A DNA stretch of 64,000 nt from 13-2-20CM-66-19 sp963824395 (GTDB lineage: Bacteria > Pseudomonadota > Gammaproteobacteria > Steroidobacterales > Steroidobacteraceae), in contig CAWGPF010000001.1 in NCBI GenBank assembly GCA_963824395.1, forward strand, positions 1,116,001-1,180,000, read 5' to 3'. The number at the start of each line of letters is the position of its first letter. Position 1 is the stretch's first letter. The notes under the pieces are model-generated. The model was not told the origin of the DNA and did no database searches. It was given only the letters and a program-made list of their open reading frames with translations. Shown piece after piece: positions 61,178-64,000 of the stretch. Made by a program: the position numbers and the translations under genes.

Positions 61178-62122
61178 GTGCCGCGCGGCACGCCGAATCC
61201 GCCTGATGCTGCCGGGCGCGCACCGGCCGCGCTCCTCGGCGTGGCGTTCGTGCTGGTGTGGTGCACCGGCTACCCGGCAGGCAAGCTCGCGCTCGGGCAC
61301 TCCCCGCCCTTCACGCTCCTCGAGCTGCGCTTCTGCGGCGCGGGCCTCCTGTTCGCCCTCCTCGCCCTCCTCGGCCGGGCCGGCTGGCCGCAGCGGCGCG
61401 ACATCCTGCACAGCGCCTTCGTCGGCGCGACCTCGCTCGCGCTGCAGTTCGGGGGCGTGTATTTCGCCGCCGCCCGCGGGGTGAGCATGGGCCTCATCGC
61501 CCTCGTCACCGGCATGATGCCGATCGCCACGGCGCTCATCGGCCTCGCCTTCGGGGAGCCGGTGGGCCGGCGCCAGTGGCTCGGGTTCGCCTTTGGCTTC
61601 AGCGGCGTGGCGCTCGCGGTCAGCGCCGGCATCCGCCTCGACGCGTCCGCAGGCTTTGCCGCCTATGCCGCCATGTTCGCAAGCCTGCTCGGCATCAGCG
61701 TCGGTACCGTGTACCAGAAGCGCTTCGCCTCGCGCATCGACCCGCGCAGCGGGCTCGCGCTGCAGCACGCGGTGGGCGCAGCGCTGCTGTTGCCCTTGGC
61801 GCTGCGCGAAGGACTGCACACCGACGGCTCGCCCGCACTCTTGCTGAGTGTCGGCTGGCTCATCGGGGTGAACGCGATGGGCGGCCTCGGCCTGTTCTTC
61901 CTGCTGCTGCGGCGCGGCGCGGTGAACCAGGTGGCGGCGCTGTTCTTTCTCATCCCGCCGGTCACCGCGCTCATGGACTACCTCGTGCTGCGCGAGCCGC
62001 TGACGCTGGTGCAGGCCTTGGGCATCGTGCTCGCGGCGCTCGGGGTCTACCTCGCCACGCGCACGCCCCTCAGCGCGCGACCTGCGGCAGCTCCCCGCTC
62101 GTACCCAACGCCCTGCGAATGA
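61178..62122 (+). CDS. EamA-family (DMT) inner membrane transporter
   Basis: A 314-residue protein with about ten transmembrane helices in two EamA repeats, as in drug/metabolite exporters such as YdcZ/RhtA-type proteins. The N-terminus GVAFVLVWCTGYPAGKLALG and the second repeat QKRFASRIDPRSGLALQHAVG fit. GTG start at 61178, 2 nt after the previous stop. Its 3' end overlaps the convergent FAD hydroxylase gene by 53 nt. Cargo unknown. Confidence 0.88.
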   Translation: MPRGTPNPPDAAGRAPAALLGVAFVLVWCTGYPAGKLALGHSPPFTLLELRFCGAGLLFALLALLGRAGWPQRRDILHSAFVGATSLALQFGGVYFAAARGVSMGLIALVTGMMPIATALIGLAFGEPVGRRQWLGFAFGFSGVALAVSAGIRLDASAGFAAYAAMFASLLGISVGTVYQKRFASRIDPRSGLALQHAVGAALLLPLALREGLHTDGSPALLLSVGWLIGVNAMGGLGLFFLLLRRGAVNQVAALFFLIPPVTALMDYLVLREPLTLVQALGIVLAALGVYLATRTPLSARPAAAPRSYPTPCE

Positions 62123-63263
62123 AGAAACGCCGCAGCTCCTGGCTGCGGTTGACGGAACCGAGTCCCGCCTGCGCAAGACGCGCCAGCGGACCGCTGCCGT
62201 GGGCCAGCAGCCGGTCGAACACCTCGATGGCGCCGCCCATGACCGCGACCTCGCTCTTGCGCCAGCGCTCGTAGGCACGCAGCCCGCCGAGCGCACCCGG
62301 ATCCTCGCCCCTGGCGCAACCGGCCGCCACGACCTCAGCGATGGCCGCGGCATCGAGCAGTCCGAGATTCACACCCTGGCCGGCGAGCGGGTGCACCACG
62401 TGCGCGGCATCGCCCAGAAGCGCCACGCGCTCGGCGACGTAGCGCTGCGCCGTAAGCCGGTTCAGGGGAACCGCGAAGCGCTCACTCAGCAGCTGCATGT
62501 CCCCGAGCGCCCGGTCGGCGCCGCGCGCCAGCGCGGCGGCGAACTCGGCGGCGCTCATCGCCATGAGCTCCTCAGCCCGCGCCGTGTCGGCCGACCAGAC
62601 AATCGAGCTCGAGCCGTCCGCGAGCGGCAGGAAGGCGAGCGTGCCGTCGCGCATGAAGCGCTGCCAGGCGGTGTGCTCGTGGGGGCGCTCGCTGCCGATA
62701 CGCGCCACGATGGCGCTCTGGTGGTAGTTGCCCTGCGTGGCGCCGAGGCCCGCGGCCGCGCGCACCCGCGACTCGATGCCATCGGCCCCGAGCAGCAGGC
62801 GCGCCTCAAGCTCCCCGGCGTCCGTGCCGAGCACGACCCCGTGCGCGGTCACACTGAGCGCGGTGAACGCGGCCTGGCGCAGCTCCCCGCCGGCGGCGGT
62901 GAAGGCGTCCAGCAGCGCCCGCTGCAGCAGGCGACTTTCGAGGATGTAGCCGAGATTGGGCTCACCGACGTCGGCGGCATCGAACACCAGGGCGGCGGCG
63001 GGCGGCCGGCTCTCGTGCCAGATGCGCATGCGCTCGTAGGGCGACAGGCGCGGGCCGGCGAGCGCCGGCCAGGCCCCGGCGGCGCGCAGGGTGCGCTCGC
63101 TGGCGCGTGACAGGGCGACCACCCGTACATCCGGCGCACTGCCGGGAAGAATCGGGGCCGGCGGACGCGGCTCGAGCAGGGTGACCGAAAGACCCGCGCG
63201 GGCGAGCAGCGCCCCGGCACAGGCCCCGACGGGGCCGCCGCCGATGATCGCGACGTCGCTCAT
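62070..63263 (-). CDS. UbiH/UbiF/COQ6-family FAD hydroxylase
   Basis: Flavin monooxygenase probably acting in ubiquinone ring hydroxylation. The 397-residue protein has the Rossmann motif IIGGGPVGACAGALLARAG, GADGIESRVR and the second FAD motif GDAAHVVHPLAGQGVNLGLLDA, as in UbiI/UbiF. ATG at 63263 overlaps the upstream UbiH stop. Order ubiH then UbiI-like is common in Gammaproteobacteria; which ring carbon it attacks is not seen. Confidence 0.88.
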   Translation of the reverse strand: MSDVAIIGGGPVGACAGALLARAGLSVTLLEPRPPAPILPGSAPDVRVVALSRASERTLRAAGAWPALAGPRLSPYERMRIWHESRPPAAALVFDAADVGEPNLGYILESRLLQRALLDAFTAAGGELRQAAFTALSVTAHGVVLGTDAGELEARLLLGADGIESRVRAAAGLGATQGNYHQSAIVARIGSERPHEHTAWQRFMRDGTLAFLPLADGSSSIVWSADTARAEELMAMSAAEFAAALARGADRALGDMQLLSERFAVPLNRLTAQRYVAERVALLGDAAHVVHPLAGQGVNLGLLDAAAIAEVVAAGCARGEDPGALGGLRAYERWRKSEVAVMGGAIEVFDRLLAHGSGPLARLAQAGLGSVNRSQELRRFFIRRALGTSGELPQVAR

Positions 63264-64000
63264 GGCCGCACCGGCAGTCCCCGCGCCAGGCGCGGCACCG
63301 GCCCGCCGAAGCCGGCGCTCACCCGCGCCAGCGCGCTCTTCGCCTGTGGAGACAGGTCGAACGCCAGCAGGCCGAGGTTGCGCACGAGCCCCACCCCGGG
63401 GCGCGTGTCGCCGAAGAGCCTGACGAGGGAGTCGGTGAAGCGCACGACGCCGGCGCGATCGCGGGAGCGCCAGGCGGCGAAGCGCTGCAGACGCTCGGGC
63501 GCGCCGGCATCGCCCGCATCGGCGGCGATGACCTCCGCGAGCATCGCCGCATCGCGCAGCCCGAGGTTGAAGCCCTGACCGGCGATCGGATGCAGCGCCT
63601 GGGCGGCGTTGCCGATGAGCACGGTACGCACGCCCACGGGCGCGGCCGCGCGCGTCAGCCGCAGCTCGTAGGAGGCGCGCCGCCCGAGCTGCGTGAAACG
63701 CCCCGCGCGCCAGCCGAAGGCGGCCTGCAGCGCGTCGAGGTAGGCCCGATCCTCGAGCGCCAGCAGCCGCTGCGCCTGCGCCGGCGCCAGCGCCCAGATG
63801 GCGGCACGGCCGCCCCCGGCGAGCGGCAGCAGCGCGATCGGCCCTGCGGGCGTGAAGCGCTCGAAGGCGCGCCCTTCATGGGGCTGATCGCTCCTGAGGT
63901 TCACGACCACCGCCACCTGCTCATAGTCCTCAACGCCCGCCTCGATCCCGGCGGCGGTGCGCACCTGCGAGTGCGCGCCATCGGCGCCGACCAGCAGGCG
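63260..64000 (-). CDS. ubiH: UbiH-type FAD hydroxylase, C-terminal part
   Basis: 2-octaprenyl-6-methoxyphenol hydroxylase in ubiquinone synthesis. The frame reaches the right edge, so the N-terminal FAD domain is outside the window; 246 residues are visible. LLVGADGAHSQVR and GNAAQALHPIAGQGFNLGLRDA are the UbiH-type FAD motifs (GNAAQ rather than GDAAH distinguishes UbiH). Its stop overlaps the next gene by 4 nt. Confidence 0.92.
   Translation of the reverse strand, partial: RLLVGADGAHSQVRTAAGIEAGVEDYEQVAVVVNLRSDQPHEGRAFERFTPAGPIALLPLAGGGRAAIWALAPAQAQRLLALEDRAYLDALQAAFGWRAGRFTQLGRRASYELRLTRAAAPVGVRTVLIGNAAQALHPIAGQGFNLGLRDAAMLAEVIAADAGDAGAPERLQRFAAWRSRDRAGVVRFTDSLVRLFGDTRPGVGLVRNLGLLAFDLSPQAKSALARVSAGFGGPVPRLARGLPVRP

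Overview
The window is a stretch of GC-rich (roughly 70% by eye) bacterial chromosome, gene-dense, mostly in tightly packed same-strand runs that often share 4-nt start/stop overlaps (ATGA, GTGA, TTGA). Gene content and order (pdxA-rsmA-apaG-apaH, the UbiH-type hydroxylase pair, Lhr, PutA, long-form Sua5) point to a member of the Gammaproteobacteria. The split glycine decarboxylase (gcvPA/gcvPB), the kynurenine-to-quinolinate operon and the PQQ operon suggest a non-enteric lineage; the genus cannot be settled by eye. I saw no rRNA or tRNA gene, IS element, prophage, CRISPR array or integration site, so this looks like core chromosome with a few accessory modules.

Layout. 1-3.1 kb: pdxA (5' part missing), rsmA, a universal stress protein, apaG, apaH. 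3.1-7.6 kb: a small lipoprotein, then a four-gene kynurenine operon (3-hydroxyanthranilate dioxygenase, cyclase-family formamidase, kynureninase, kynurenine monooxygenase). 7.6-14.2 kb, minus strand: alpha-carbonic anhydrase, folA, kup, a SET-domain protein, thyA, lgt and an RlmI-type rRNA methyltransferase. 14.3-27.9 kb: a DUF255 thioredoxin-like protein, a periplasmic START/MxaD-like protein, a flavin-dependent halogenase-like protein, putA with a divergent Lrp-type regulator, an aromatic/aspartate aminotransferase, an M28 peptidase, a fatty-acid desaturase, a YebC-type protein and a GNAT acetyltransferase.

28-36 kb: a complete pqqABCDE operon on the minus strand (including a 24-codon pqqA), continuing into a peptide deformylase and a DUF3224 gene. 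A NarL-type two-component system diverges from pqqA. Next come a tiny SWIM zinc-finger protein, a PH-SHOCT protein and a DUF3014 protein. 36.3-40.7 kb: the giant helicase Lhr. 40.7-51.4 kb: a periplasmic peroxiredoxin, a three-gene LolD/FtsX/lipocalin ABC cassette, DUF2007, a glutathione transferase, an FKBP isomerase with a strong terminator, a HIT protein, DUF486, a HAD phosphatase, an ornithine-decarboxylase-like enzyme and a Sua5/TsaC protein.

51.5-59.6 kb: a glycine-cleavage operon (gcvT, gcvH, gcvPA, gcvPB) headed by a tandem glycine riboswitch and followed by dgkA and a 977-residue tandem HtrA protease resembling fungal Nma111. 59.6-64 kb: ispG, a pterin carbinolamine dehydratase, an EamA transporter and two UbiH/COQ6 hydroxylases, the last cut by the window edge.

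The best candidates for further attention are the Nma111-like double HtrA protease, the deformylase joined to the pqq operon, the halogenase-like flavoprotein, the SET protein within the thyA run, and several unassigned inverted or direct repeats. No stretch longer than about 300 bases lacks a gene except 59245-59613, which holds the riboswitch and its promoter.
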